From contig NZ_CANMSK010000007.1 of assembly GCF_947500655.1 (NCBI RefSeq), positions 99,679 through 163,678 on the forward strand: a stretch of 64,000 bases of DNA, given 5' to 3'. The stretch is from an uncultured Psychrosphaera sp. GTDB lineage: Bacteria > Pseudomonadota > Gammaproteobacteria > Enterobacterales > Alteromonadaceae. The position numbers and the translations under genes are program-made. Below the pieces are notes generated by a model. The model saw only the letters and a program-made list of their open reading frames with translations. It was not told the origin of the DNA and did no database searches. Of this stretch, positions 29,301-36,465 are shown piece after piece. Position 1 is the first letter of the stretch, and the number at the start of each line of letters is the position of its first letter.

Positions 29301-30291
29301 GACTAGTAGGTCGCGAAGGTTGATATAAGGTTCTGGTAAAGGTTTTACCGTCAGGGTTTAATTTACATAAACCATTTTCAGTGGCAAACCACATATCACC
29401 GTTATGATCTTGCATAATATCATTAACATAATTAGCACATAAGCTAGTATTGTTATTAAGGGCAAACTGAAAGTGTTGTACGACTTCTAATGCTTGGTTT
29501 AGGACAAAAACACCAGAATCTTCAGAGCCAATCCATACTAAATTACGATCATCAACTAATAGAGTTCTTAATTTGTTGGTTGGTATAGAAATCTGTGTGT
29601 TTAAGCTAACTTCTTCAAATGCATTGCTATCCAGCCTCTTAATTTTTAATCCATATTGAGGAGAAGCTATCCATAGATTACCTGTCATATCATATGTTAA
29701 ATCAGATACTGGGTTATTATTACTTTCTGGAGTGGAGTTATAATTTAGGTATGTTTTAAATGTTGCTGAGTGGATATCGTATTCTGTATATCCGGAAAAT
29801 TGGCTGGCAAATAATAGATTGCCATTTGAGGCTTCGGTAATAGCAACGTAACTAGCCCCATCGATACCACTAATATTTTCATCCGAACTAAAGTTCTTAA
29901 ATCCATCTATTTCTGGTAGATAAAGGTGAAACCCACCGGCACTAGCCGCCCATAATCTTCCTTCTGAATCAACCAGCAAGTCCCAAATCCAATTGTTACT
30001 TAACGATGTTTTAATTCCAGGTGAATGACTATATTTTTTAAAGCTTTTTCCATCATAGCGGGTAAGGCCATCTTGAGTTGCAAACCAAATAAACCCCATT
30101 TTATCTTGTATTATTGAATTTATAGACGGGTGGGCTAGACCATTTATATCACTAATATTATTAAAGTGAATTGTATTATTGTCTTCATTCAATAAACTGC
30201 TTGAAAAAGCGCTATTTGAAAATAATAATACAAATATAACAGTTGGAAAAAACTTTATTGAGAGCTTAATACAAGGAATGGATAACAACAT
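26368..30291 (-). CDS. Two-component-regulator-propeller / GGDEF / EAL hybrid sensor
   Basis: The 1307-residue protein starts with a signal sequence (FFPTVIFVLLFSNSAFS). About 700 residues of beta-propeller repeats follow, with the recurring pattern D..G..WIGT..G (GFIWFATQDGLTRYDG, NLWIASPQYGL, VIWIGTQSGISRW, DLWIGTLRSGL), then a Y_Y_Y domain (about 760-830), a membrane segment near residue 840, and cytoplasmic GGDEF and EAL domains. GGDEF is intact (RLGGDEF), as is EAL (VEALVRW, with DDFGTGYSSLSYLK), so synthesis and hydrolysis of cyclic di-GMP are both possible. The propeller would sense a periplasmic ligand, perhaps a sugar as in some hybrid sensors; that is inference. It is single, with its own terminator. 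Confidence 0.92.
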   Translation of the reverse strand: MLLSIPCIKLSIKFFPTVIFVLLFSNSAFSSSLLNEDNNTIHFNNISDINGLAHPSINSIIQDKMGFIWFATQDGLTRYDGKSFKKYSHSPGIKTSLSNNWIWDLLVDSEGRLWAASAGGFHLYLPEIDGFKNFSSDENISGIDGASYVAITEASNGNLLFASQFSGYTEYDIHSATFKTYLNYNSTPESNNNPVSDLTYDMTGNLWIASPQYGLKIKRLDSNAFEEVSLNTQISIPTNKLRTLLVDDRNLVWIGSEDSGVFVLNQALEVVQHFQFALNNNTSLCANYVNDIMQDHNGDMWFATENGLCKLNPDGKTFTRTLYQPSRPTSLISNRTSKLLQDDGGVIWIGTQSGISRWNASLNYFPHINKHGKYKKLSSNSIMAFATDSQENLYLGTWNGGVSIISNQSNKVTNLRANPQAESALQEDNVMSLLVDDNDDLWIGTLRSGLHYKKKNASEFTIYTHDKNDSNSISDNAISKILNLSNGTLAIGTYGGGLNLFDKSTNIFSFISLPSSVKHSPNSLYIVDLVEDGKGNIWIATRDGGLLKYNLNSKKITQFLSDDNQDNQLLSDDLFGVLNTEKYIWVATKDTGIARLDKKQLEKGKTVFQHIGTQHGLASNFTYGLLEEDSDNSFIWVSHAKGISRIDANTLDVVNFNTTHGLQGSDFNSSAFYKDKDGSMYFGGANGFNVFNPKNVPINHYKPVLRLTKYSQSNIVQPIHQQFREDGVLELNYKQTIVDFEFAALDYTKPENNKYQYKMEGLSDAWVSLGTNNKVSFSYLDDGYYTLKVRGSNNDNIWSDEIVIPIEVQPPIWRTWYAYLVYFLILSTLVYFLIQQQKCRIKRQVEYAKKLHKLAYYDSLTGLPNRQFFYESLDKLISKAKLEKSQAAVIFINLDRFKRINDTLGPEHGDFVLQKVAERLNSYIQQTDTDELAEQAKSNNKVARLGGDEFTLFFSQINSPKAITNTTVSIIDIISKPIKIENYEVMVTPSIGIAIYPEHGTSVNELMKHADIAMYKAKDLGRRTYSFYEKSLNDKGSEYLKLEEYLRTGIEKQEFELYFQPQVDLINNCVDKVEALVRWQHPELGIVPPIKFIPLAEESGLIIELGEWILRESCFQAKRWLDAGVACCISVNVSIVQFKQSALIEKVKRALIDSQLPPELLELELTETAIMSDVEDNIIRLQQLKDMGVTIAVDDFGTGYSSLSYLKKFPINTLKIDRSFIIDLAKNENDQAIVKAIIGLAESMNINVIAEGVETVEQLKVLHEYNCGLIQGYYFSKPLTSDDLFEYIRHGFNQHKPFWQKVLNDNK

Positions 30292-30462
30292 TACATAACC
30301 ACTTTTTATTTTTATTATAGGTTAACGCTATTTAGCTTTTATAACACAACGGTTATAGGCTGTCACTGAGTGTTATGGTTAAACAGTTATGTAGTAAGGG
30401 AAATAAATAGCCTCGAGACGTTAGAGGCTATATCACATGGAAGCTTTTGGAGTTGTATTATG

Positions 30463-31140
30463 CTAAGCAATACTCTTAGTACGAATAGGCCAAACAAAAC
30501 CAGCTACTTCAGATTGAATACGCTTAGTGCGGATAGGCCAAACAAAACCAGCGACTTCAGATTGAATACGCTTAGTACGAATCGGCCAAACAAAACCAGC
30601 TACTTCAGATTGAATACGCTTAGTGCGGATAGGCCAAACAAAACCAGCTACTTCAGATTGAATACGCTTAGTACGAATCGGCCAAACAAAACCAGCGACT
30701 TCAGATTGAATACGCTTAGTGCGGATAGGCCAAACAAAACCAGCGACTTCAGATTGAATACGCTTAGTACGGATAGGCCAAACAAAACCAGCGACTTCAG
30801 ATTGAATACGCTTAGTGCGAATAGGCCAAACAAAACCAGCTGTTTCTATTGTTTGAGATTTTGTAGATAAACGAACCAATGGATTAATTGTATTTAATTG
30901 AATGGCTTGCTCTTCTGTTAATGAAACGGAGATTGCACTTATTACAGAAAAGTCATGGATTACCTCACCACCAACTTGTTCTACTAGTTCAACCATAGTT
31001 GCCTTGCTGGCACCTTGTAACATATATGCAACTTCGTTTGAATTTGACTGATATACATTAAATGCAGCTAATAATGTAAATACACTTGCAGTCGATAACA
31101 AAATTGTTTTTTTTGTTCTTTTTAATATTTTGTTAAACAT
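30463..31140 (-). CDS. Secreted or membrane protein with I9-like region and eight FVWPIRTK repeats
   Basis: The 225-residue protein has a basic N-terminus and one hydrophobic segment (KKTILLSTASVFTLLAAF). Residues about 36-95 (YMLQGASKATMVELVEQVGG to INPLVRLSTKS) resemble the inhibitor I9/subtilisin propeptide fold, but no peptidase domain follows. From residue 101 a 16-residue unit AGFVWPIRTKRIQSEV recurs: seven full units and an eighth ending FVWPIRTKSIA. The 48-bp DNA units differ at several positions, yet every change seen is synonymous in this frame, whereas the opposite-strand frame changes amino acids; this marks the minus strand as coding. The function is not recognised. Candidates are a repeat adhesin, a protease inhibitor, or a multi-copy peptide precursor (each unit has a Lys-Arg pair). 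Confidence 0.75.
   Translation of the reverse strand: MFNKILKRTKKTILLSTASVFTLLAAFNVYQSNSNEVAYMLQGASKATMVELVEQVGGEVIHDFSVISAISVSLTEEQAIQLNTINPLVRLSTKSQTIETAGFVWPIRTKRIQSEVAGFVWPIRTKRIQSEVAGFVWPIRTKRIQSEVAGFVWPIRTKRIQSEVAGFVWPIRTKRIQSEVAGFVWPIRTKRIQSEVAGFVWPIRTKRIQSEVAGFVWPIRTKSIA
30475..30840. repeat. 48-bp coding tandem repeat (eight copies)
   Basis: This is the tandem DNA encoding the 16-residue units of the gene at 30463-31140. Sequence differences among units are confined to third codon positions of Val, Pro, Ile, Arg and similar residues of the minus-strand frame. Confidence 0.93.
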
Positions 31141-31541
31141 CTTGATAAATAACCTTTTTTCTTATTTAGGAACTTAATCGAAAGCAAGTTTAAGACCAGA
31201 CTTACTAGTATTTATTACTAAATGGTAAAGAGGTTAAAAATTGACGTTCAAGTTATAAATCTAAGGCGTTTGCTGCACAAATTGATAGTAAAAATAGAAT
31301 GAAAAATATTTATGTATGTGGGTCTTATTAAAACAAAAGCGGCAATTTGTTGCCGATTTTGTTGCTAGTTTTTGCCATTAAAGATGGCAACTGTTGCCAC
31401 GTAAGGTGTGATTAATAATGCTTTTATTTGTAATTTCTAGCAAAAGAGGCGGAGATGAATATAAGGTCAGATGACAAATTTCTGAGGGATATTAATAAAT
31501 GAATATCGCACTTATAAATACGATATTCAGATAAATAATAC
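31141..31541. other. 401-bp intergenic region with clustered inverted repeats
   Basis: There is no ORF of note. The left 180 bp presumably hold the promoter of the minus-strand repeat protein. Around 31330-31398 three inverted repeats based on GGCAA/TTGCC follow one another: CGGCAA-TTGCCG, TTGCCAT-ATGGCAA and GGCAA-TTGCC, the last two overlapping. Confidence 0.6.
31330..31357 (-). terminator. Possible terminator downstream of nhaB-dsbB
   Basis: CGGCAA and TTGCCG arms around TTTG are followed on the minus strand by CTTTTGTTTT. It lies about 185 bp after the dsbB stop, which is far for a dedicated terminator. Confidence 0.5.
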
Positions 31542-32072
31542 TTAAAATGTTTTTTTATTAAATAAACGTATGGCTAATACCGATGTTAAACATACGGCAA
31601 AACAACTGAATATAAACACCATAATTTGAGGCATGCTAAAACCAAACAATGACCAGTCTATATCTCCACAAGTTCCTCTTGCTTCAAAAAGGCTTGGGAT
31701 TAATGTGTGAAGTTGTAGCCACTCTGGAAAGTTAGGATATATATCACAGCTTAACGCTAGCATGAAGTTGTCAGGGTTTTGCATTGCAACGTGTTCTAAC
31801 GCTATCAATAATCCCCAAATACAAGATACTAACAAGCCACTAATACTTATTAACCGAACTATTAGATTGTGTGGGTTCACTAGAGCAGGTAAAGCACTTA
31901 ATGCTATGCCAAATACAGCAACTCTTTGGTAGATGCACATAATACAAGGTTCTAAACCCATACCGTATTGAAAGTACAAGGCGATAGATTCTAATACCAA
32001 GGCGATTGCAGCGATTAAAAACCAAGGCCAACGTAATGCTGGCCAAGTTGATATTGCAGGTAAACTAAACAC
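31542..32072 (-). CDS. dsbB: Disulfide bond formation protein B
   Basis: The 176-residue inner-membrane protein re-oxidises DsbA and passes electrons to quinone. Four hydrophobic segments are visible, with the first periplasmic cysteine pair C43-I-M-C46 (EPCIMCIYQRVAV) and the second pair in LSCDIYPNF and EARGTCGDIDW, all four catalytic cysteines present. It begins 4 bp after the nhaB stop, giving an nhaB-dsbB operon; the same fadR/nhaB-dsbB neighbourhood occurs in E. coli and relatives. Confidence 0.95.
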   Translation of the reverse strand: MFSLPAISTWPALRWPWFLIAAIALVLESIALYFQYGMGLEPCIMCIYQRVAVFGIALSALPALVNPHNLIVRLISISGLLVSCIWGLLIALEHVAMQNPDNFMLALSCDIYPNFPEWLQLHTLIPSLFEARGTCGDIDWSLFGFSMPQIMVFIFSCFAVCLTSVLAIRLFNKKTF

Positions 32073-32076
32073 TATA

Positions 32077-33660
32077 TTAGTGTCCAGTTATATTAGATTG
32101 ACCAATTGTCGCATGATGCTCAATTAGGTGATGGTCATACAAGAACTGAGTTAAATCTTCTAACCCGTAGTAAGTTGCTAACAAACCAACAACAGATAAT
32201 ACAATGGTATATGGCAGTGCCATATAAACCATTTTACCGTATGACAATCTAATTAACGGTGCTAATGCAGATGTTAATAAGAATAGGAATGCTGCTTGCC
32301 CATTTGGCGTTGCAACACTTGGTAAATTAGTACCTGTATTAATTGCTACAGCTAAAAGGTCAAACTCATCACGTGTAATAATGCCACGTTGTAATGCTGC
32401 AGCTACTTCATTGATATAAACTGTTCCTACAAACACATTGTCACTAACCATAGAGAGCAGGCCATTGGCAATAAAGAACATAACAAGTTGCATCTTACCT
32501 TCAAAGGTTAATACCCATTGAATAACCGGAGCAAATAAACCTTGGTCTATTATTACAGCAACAACGGCAAAGAATACACACAATAAAGCGGTAAACGGTA
32601 AGGCTTCTTCAAATGCTTTACCTATAGAATGTTCATCGGTGATACCGGCTATTGAGGTTGCTAAGATAATAACGGATAAACCAATTAGGCCAACAGCCGC
32701 TAAATGCAGTGCTAATCCTATAATTAACCAAATAGCAATTACGCCTTGTGCCCATAAGATAATTTTGTCACGTTTTGTACGGCGGCCATCATTTTCAGTA
32801 TCGTAATCAACTAATATTTTACGTACTGAATCTGGTAATTTAGCACCATAGTTAAATATCTTAAATTTCTCTAATAAAACAGTGGTTAATAAACCAAATA
32901 CTAATACTGGGATAGTAATTGGTGACATACGTAATGCAAACTCAACAAAACTCCAACCTGCACGTTCTGCAATAACAAGGTTTTGTGGCTCACCCACTAG
33001 AGTACATACACCACCTAATGCAGTACCTACACCAGCATGCATCATAATATTACGCATGAAAGCTCTAAACTCTTCTAAGTCTGAACGTGTTGGTACATCT
33101 AAGTGTTCATCATCTGTATGATCGTGATCAGTAACATGATTATGTTTACCTGAGGCAACTTTATGATAAATGGTATAAAAACCAGTTGTTACTGTAATGA
33201 TAACGGCAACCACTGTTAATGCATCTAAGAACGCAGATAAGAAAGCAGAGGCAGCAGCGAATGCAACGGATAAGGCAATTTTAGATTTAACTTTTATCAA
33301 TAATTTAGTGAAAGAATACATAAGTAAGTCTTTCATAAAATAAATACCGGCAACCATGAACACTAATAACAAAATGACACTTAAATTTTGTGATATTTCA
33401 TGCTCAACATGCCCAGGGGTTGTCATCCCAACAGCAATAGCTTCAAAAGCAAGTAAGCCACCAGGTAAAAGTGGATAGCACTTTAATGCCATTGCTAGAG
33501 TGAAAATAAACTCTAATACTAATGCCCATCCCGCAATATACGGGTCGATATTAAATAAGATTGGATTGATAACCAAACAAGCAATAATAGTGAGCTTGTA
33601 CCATTCAGGAGAGTGTCCTAAAAAATTTTGATAAAAAGCGCTCAGGGAATTCTGCTGCAT
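32077..33660 (-). CDS. nhaB: Na+/H+ antiporter NhaB
   Basis: The 527-residue protein matches NhaB in length and sequence, from the [20 protein letters not shown] opening through [27 protein letters not shown] and [17 protein letters not shown] to [37 protein letters not shown]. It exports Na+ in exchange for protons across the inner membrane, important in a marine setting. A His/Asp-rich cytoplasmic loop ([14 protein letters not shown]) near residue 180 is a local oddity that might bind metal. Divergent from fadR with about 200 bp between; dsbB is downstream. Confidence 0.96.
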   Translation of the reverse strand: MQQNSLSAFYQNFLGHSPEWYKLTIIACLVINPILFNIDPYIAGWALVLEFIFTLAMALKCYPLLPGGLLAFEAIAVGMTTPGHVEHEISQNLSVILLLVFMVAGIYFMKDLLMYSFTKLLIKVKSKIALSVAFAAASAFLSAFLDALTVVAVIITVTTGFYTIYHKVASGKHNHVTDHDHTDDEHLDVPTRSDLEEFRAFMRNIMMHAGVGTALGGVCTLVGEPQNLVIAERAGWSFVEFALRMSPITIPVLVFGLLTTVLLEKFKIFNYGAKLPDSVRKILVDYDTENDGRRTKRDKIILWAQGVIAIWLIIGLALHLAAVGLIGLSVIILATSIAGITDEHSIGKAFEEALPFTALLCVFFAVVAVIIDQGLFAPVIQWVLTFEGKMQLVMFFIANGLLSMVSDNVFVGTVYINEVAAALQRGIITRDEFDLLAVAINTGTNLPSVATPNGQAAFLFLLTSALAPLIRLSYGKMVYMALPYTIVLSVVGLLATYYGLEDLTQFLYDHHLIEHHATIGQSNITGH

Positions 33661-33820
33661 ACGTTTAAAACCTTCCTTTTAATTGTTTTTAGGCTTAAGC
33701 CTATTTTTACACTGATCTAATGTACTAAAGATATTAGTGTAATCCTACTTAAAAAAATGATTTTATGAGAGTTATTTTCAATTATTAGGTTGAAAACCAT
33801 TTGTTGTACTCAGGTCACCT

Positions 33821-33840
33821 TCTGGTACAATCAGTCCAGA
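33821..33840. promoter_or_regulatory. Possible FadR operator upstream of fadR
   Basis: The inverted arms TCTGG and CCAGA lie 23 bp before the fadR start, and the left half resembles the CTGGTAC half of known FadR sites. The right half deviates, so autoregulation is only a suggestion. Confidence 0.3.
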
Positions 33841-33862
33841 TGAAATAAGGTAAACAGTATTA

Positions 33863-34576
33863 ATGAAAATAATAAAGGCGCAAAGCCCAGCTGGATTTGC
33901 TGAAGAATATATTGTGGATTCTATTTGGAATAATCGTTTTCCTCCAGGCTCAATCCTCCCAGCAGAACGAGAATTGTCAGAATTAATTGGTGTAACTCGT
34001 ACTACGTTAAGAGAAGTATTACAAAGGTTAGCGCGTGATGGTTGGTTAACAATCAAACATGGCAAGCCAACCAAAGTAAATAATTATTGGGATACATGTG
34101 GGTTAAATATTTTACCAACATTAGCTAAACTTGATGCTGATGGCGTGGGGGATTTAATCGACCAAATGTTATCTGCTCGCACTAATTTTAGTGCTATTTA
34201 CATTAGAGCTGCTATAAAAAATTCACCAGAGCGCGTTATTGAGTTAACTCAACAGGCGTTGTCGGTTTCCAATGATCCACAAGAATTTGCTGACTTTGAT
34301 TATCATTTAAATCATGAATTAGCAGATGGCTCAGGTAATGTAGTTTTTGTTTTAGTGCTAAATGGCTTTAAAGGCTTGTGGTCTAAAATTGCACAATATT
34401 ACTTCTCACATGAAGAAGCGCGTGAATTATCGCGTGAATATTACCAAGAACTTGAGCAACTGACTAAAGAAGGTAAGCATGACGAATCGATTATTTTAAT
34501 TCGTAAGTTTGGTATTGCCTCTGCAAAAGTTTGGGAAAAAGTCAGAGCTGACTTACCTGTCGCTTTAGTTGAATAG
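33863..34576 (+). CDS. fadR: Fatty acid metabolism regulator FadR
   Basis: The 237-residue GntR-type regulator has an N-terminal winged helix (FPPGSILPAERELSELIGVTRTTLREVLQRLARDGWL) and wing HGKPTKVNNYWDTCGLNIL, followed by the helical FadR_C acyl-CoA-binding domain. The conserved GKPTKVNN...NILPTL linker is specific to FadR rather than other GntR proteins. In the family it represses beta-oxidation genes and activates unsaturated fatty acid synthesis, and is released by long-chain acyl-CoA. Divergent from nhaB; a strong terminator follows at 34613-34641. Confidence 0.95.
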   Translation: MKIIKAQSPAGFAEEYIVDSIWNNRFPPGSILPAERELSELIGVTRTTLREVLQRLARDGWLTIKHGKPTKVNNYWDTCGLNILPTLAKLDADGVGDLIDQMLSARTNFSAIYIRAAIKNSPERVIELTQQALSVSNDPQEFADFDYHLNHELADGSGNVVFVLVLNGFKGLWSKIAQYYFSHEEARELSREYYQELEQLTKEGKHDESIILIRKFGIASAKVWEKVRADLPVALVE

Positions 34577-34612
34577 GTAAGGTCTGCGAAAGATAAAAGT
34601 CCTTAATTAATT

Positions 34613-34641
34613 AAAAAAACCTGCATGTTGCAGGTTTTTTT
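34613..34641 (+). terminator. Rho-independent terminator after fadR
   Basis: CCTGCA-TGT-TGCAGG is flanked by seven A on the left and seven T on the right. Confidence 0.92.
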
Positions 34642-34649
34642 ATATAGAA

Positions 34650-34698
34650 GGTTATAAGCTGTAAGGTTTAGGGCTTTAAGCGGTAAATTGTAACTATA
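34650..34698. repeat. Degenerate heptad array between fadR and the DUF1289 gene
   Basis: Seven degenerate 7-bp units (GGTTATA, AGCTGTA, AGGTTTA, GGGCTTT, AAGCGGT, AAATTGT, AACTATA) resemble the left arms at 484 and 2411. No right arm is obvious. Confidence 0.5.
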
Positions 34699-34722
34699 AA
34701 GGTATTAACCTAAACTTAATTT

Positions 34723-34983
34723 ATGCCACAACTCGAACTCTTTCATATACCAAGTCCCTGTAAAGGGATTTGCTTAAACGGCACCAATGGCTTTTGTCAG
34801 GGGTGTTTTCGTAGTCGTGATGAAAGGTTTGAATGGATGCAATTTAGTGATGAACAAAAACGCTATGTAATAAGGTTGTGTAAATCTAGAAAGCATCGGT
34901 GGATGAAAAAACAAATCGATATCAAAGTGCTGCAAACACCAGTGGAAGATGATCCTACCGATGACTTATTTGGTGACTTGTAA
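34723..34983 (+). CDS. DUF1289 small cysteine-containing protein
   Basis: The 86-residue protein contains SPCKGICLNGTNGFCQGCFRSRDE, the four-cysteine pattern of DUF1289, followed by the conserved tryptophan segment FEWMQFSDEQKRYVIRLCKSRK. The cysteines may bind a metal ion, but no function is established for the family. The start ATG 34723 lacks a strong ribosome binding site and is preceded by the heptad array at 34650. It converges on argA with a bidirectional terminator between. Confidence 0.85.
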   Translation: MPQLELFHIPSPCKGICLNGTNGFCQGCFRSRDERFEWMQFSDEQKRYVIRLCKSRKHRWMKKQIDIKVLQTPVEDDPTDDLFGDL

Positions 34984-35027
34984 ACGCGATAAGAATTGTT
35001 AATAGCGATAAACAGATATTAGAAAAT

Positions 35028-35055
35028 AAAAATGAGCACTTAATGTGCTCATTTT
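35028..35055. terminator. Bidirectional terminator between DUF1289 gene and argA
   Basis: The perfect stem AAAATGAGCAC/GTGCTCATTTT around TTAAT has T-rich tails in both directions. Confidence 0.88.
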
Positions 35056-35079
35056 ACTTCTAGCTAAACAGCCTCTAGT

Positions 35080-36405
35080 TTAATCGATTGATTTAACAAG
35101 TATTTTTGAATTCCGCTGGAAGTTATAAAGTTGCTTTTTACCTTCAGGCAGAGCGTCTATCGTACTTTCAATAAAACCTTGTTCTTGGAACCACATACCA
35201 CTTACCGTTGTTAATACAAATATAGTTTCAATATTTTGCTCTTTGGCTATTTCAGAAACAGCTTTGATCAATCGCTGTCCTCTATTGCCTTTTCGGTAAT
35301 CGGGATGAATAACAACACAAGCTAATTCAGCAGATTTGTCTTGTGGATACAAGTACAAAGCCGCACAAGCAATTATCATTTCTTCTTTCTTTAATACCAC
35401 AAAACGATTGATTTCATTTTCTAACAACTCCCTAGAGCGTTTAACTAAAATACCTTCTTGCTCTAAAGGTTGGATTAATTCCAATATGCCAACCACATCA
35501 TCAATAGTCGCTGTACTCATCTGTTCACGATGATCTTTCGCTATCAATGTACCAGCACCATCCGGTGTAAATAACTCTTCAAGTAATGCGGTGTCGCTTT
35601 GATAACTAACACAATGACAACGTTCAACGCCATTTTCACCCGCTTTTATAATTGCATTTAATAACAACAGCTGGTCTAAGTACTTTTCTTGTTCATGTAT
35701 TTGTTCACTGGCCAGTACTTTTACTGTACGGATACTACAGCTACGTACTAATTCGCCTGTAGAATCAATAAGTCCTTCATCTTTACTAAAGGTGATCAGC
35801 TTATCGGCATTGAGGGCAATTGCAGTTTGTGTCGCAACGTCTTCAAGTGCTAAGTTAAATACTTCGCCGGTAGTCGAGTAACCAATAGGTGAAAGTAAAA
35901 CTATTGAACCAAAGCCTAATTGAGTATTTATACCGTACTCATCAACTCTACGAACACAGCCCGTGTATTTAAAATCCACACCATCTTTAACACCAATAGG
36001 TTTGGCAATAATAAAATTACCAGTGCTGACTCGAATTTTTGAGCCGTGCATAGGTGAATTTAACAATCCCATGGTTAACAGTGCTTCAATGTGCAGACGT
36101 AGCGAGCCAGTTGCATCTTTTACCGCAACTAGAGTTTCAGCATCTGTAACTCGCACATTGTTTTCAATTTTACATTCAAGTCCACGCTGAGCAATACGCT
36201 CTTCAATCTGAGGTCTGGCTCCGTGCACAATAACCAATTTCATCCCTAAACTATGCATAAGCGCAATGTCATGAATAATGTTAGCAAAATTAGGATGCTG
36301 TACAGCCTCGCCCGAAAGCATTAATACCACAGTCTTATCTCTGTGTGCATTAATGTAAGGGGCTGAGTTTCTAAACCACTTTACGAAATTTTTATTATTA
36401 ACCAT
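35080..36405 (-). CDS. argA: Amino-acid N-acetyltransferase (N-acetylglutamate synthase)
   Basis: The 441-residue ArgA has the expected two-domain layout: an amino-acid-kinase-like N-terminal domain (VVLMLSGEAVQHPNFANIIHDIALMHSLGMKLVIVHGARPQIE) that binds arginine for feedback inhibition, and a C-terminal GNAT domain (CVVIHPDYRKGNRGQRLIKAVSEIA, the acetyl-CoA-binding R/Q-x-x-G-x-G/A region). It makes N-acetylglutamate, the first step of arginine synthesis. It lies 60 bp after argH(A), at the end of the arg cluster. A second acetyltransferase domain is fused to ArgH next door, so this step may be doubly encoded. Confidence 0.94.
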   Translation of the reverse strand: MVNNKNFVKWFRNSAPYINAHRDKTVVLMLSGEAVQHPNFANIIHDIALMHSLGMKLVIVHGARPQIEERIAQRGLECKIENNVRVTDAETLVAVKDATGSLRLHIEALLTMGLLNSPMHGSKIRVSTGNFIIAKPIGVKDGVDFKYTGCVRRVDEYGINTQLGFGSIVLLSPIGYSTTGEVFNLALEDVATQTAIALNADKLITFSKDEGLIDSTGELVRSCSIRTVKVLASEQIHEQEKYLDQLLLLNAIIKAGENGVERCHCVSYQSDTALLEELFTPDGAGTLIAKDHREQMSTATIDDVVGILELIQPLEQEGILVKRSRELLENEINRFVVLKKEEMIIACAALYLYPQDKSAELACVVIHPDYRKGNRGQRLIKAVSEIAKEQNIETIFVLTTVSGMWFQEQGFIESTIDALPEGKKQLYNFQRNSKILVKSID

Positions 36406-36465
36406 TACTAATAATTCTCAATTACAGAAGCTATTTAAAATTTAAAAGCCAGTGTAAATTACAAG

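Noticed and set aside
30475..30840. 48-bp tandem repeats as CRISPR or noncoding satellite
   Set aside because: There are no spacers, and the repeats are in frame with purely synonymous variation, so they are coding.
30370..30870. Long plus-strand ORF (166 codons) opposite the repeat protein
   Set aside because: Its repeat units differ in amino acids (Y/D, T/A, N/D), while the minus-strand units are identical with only synonymous changes. It has no signal or family, so it is a shadow.
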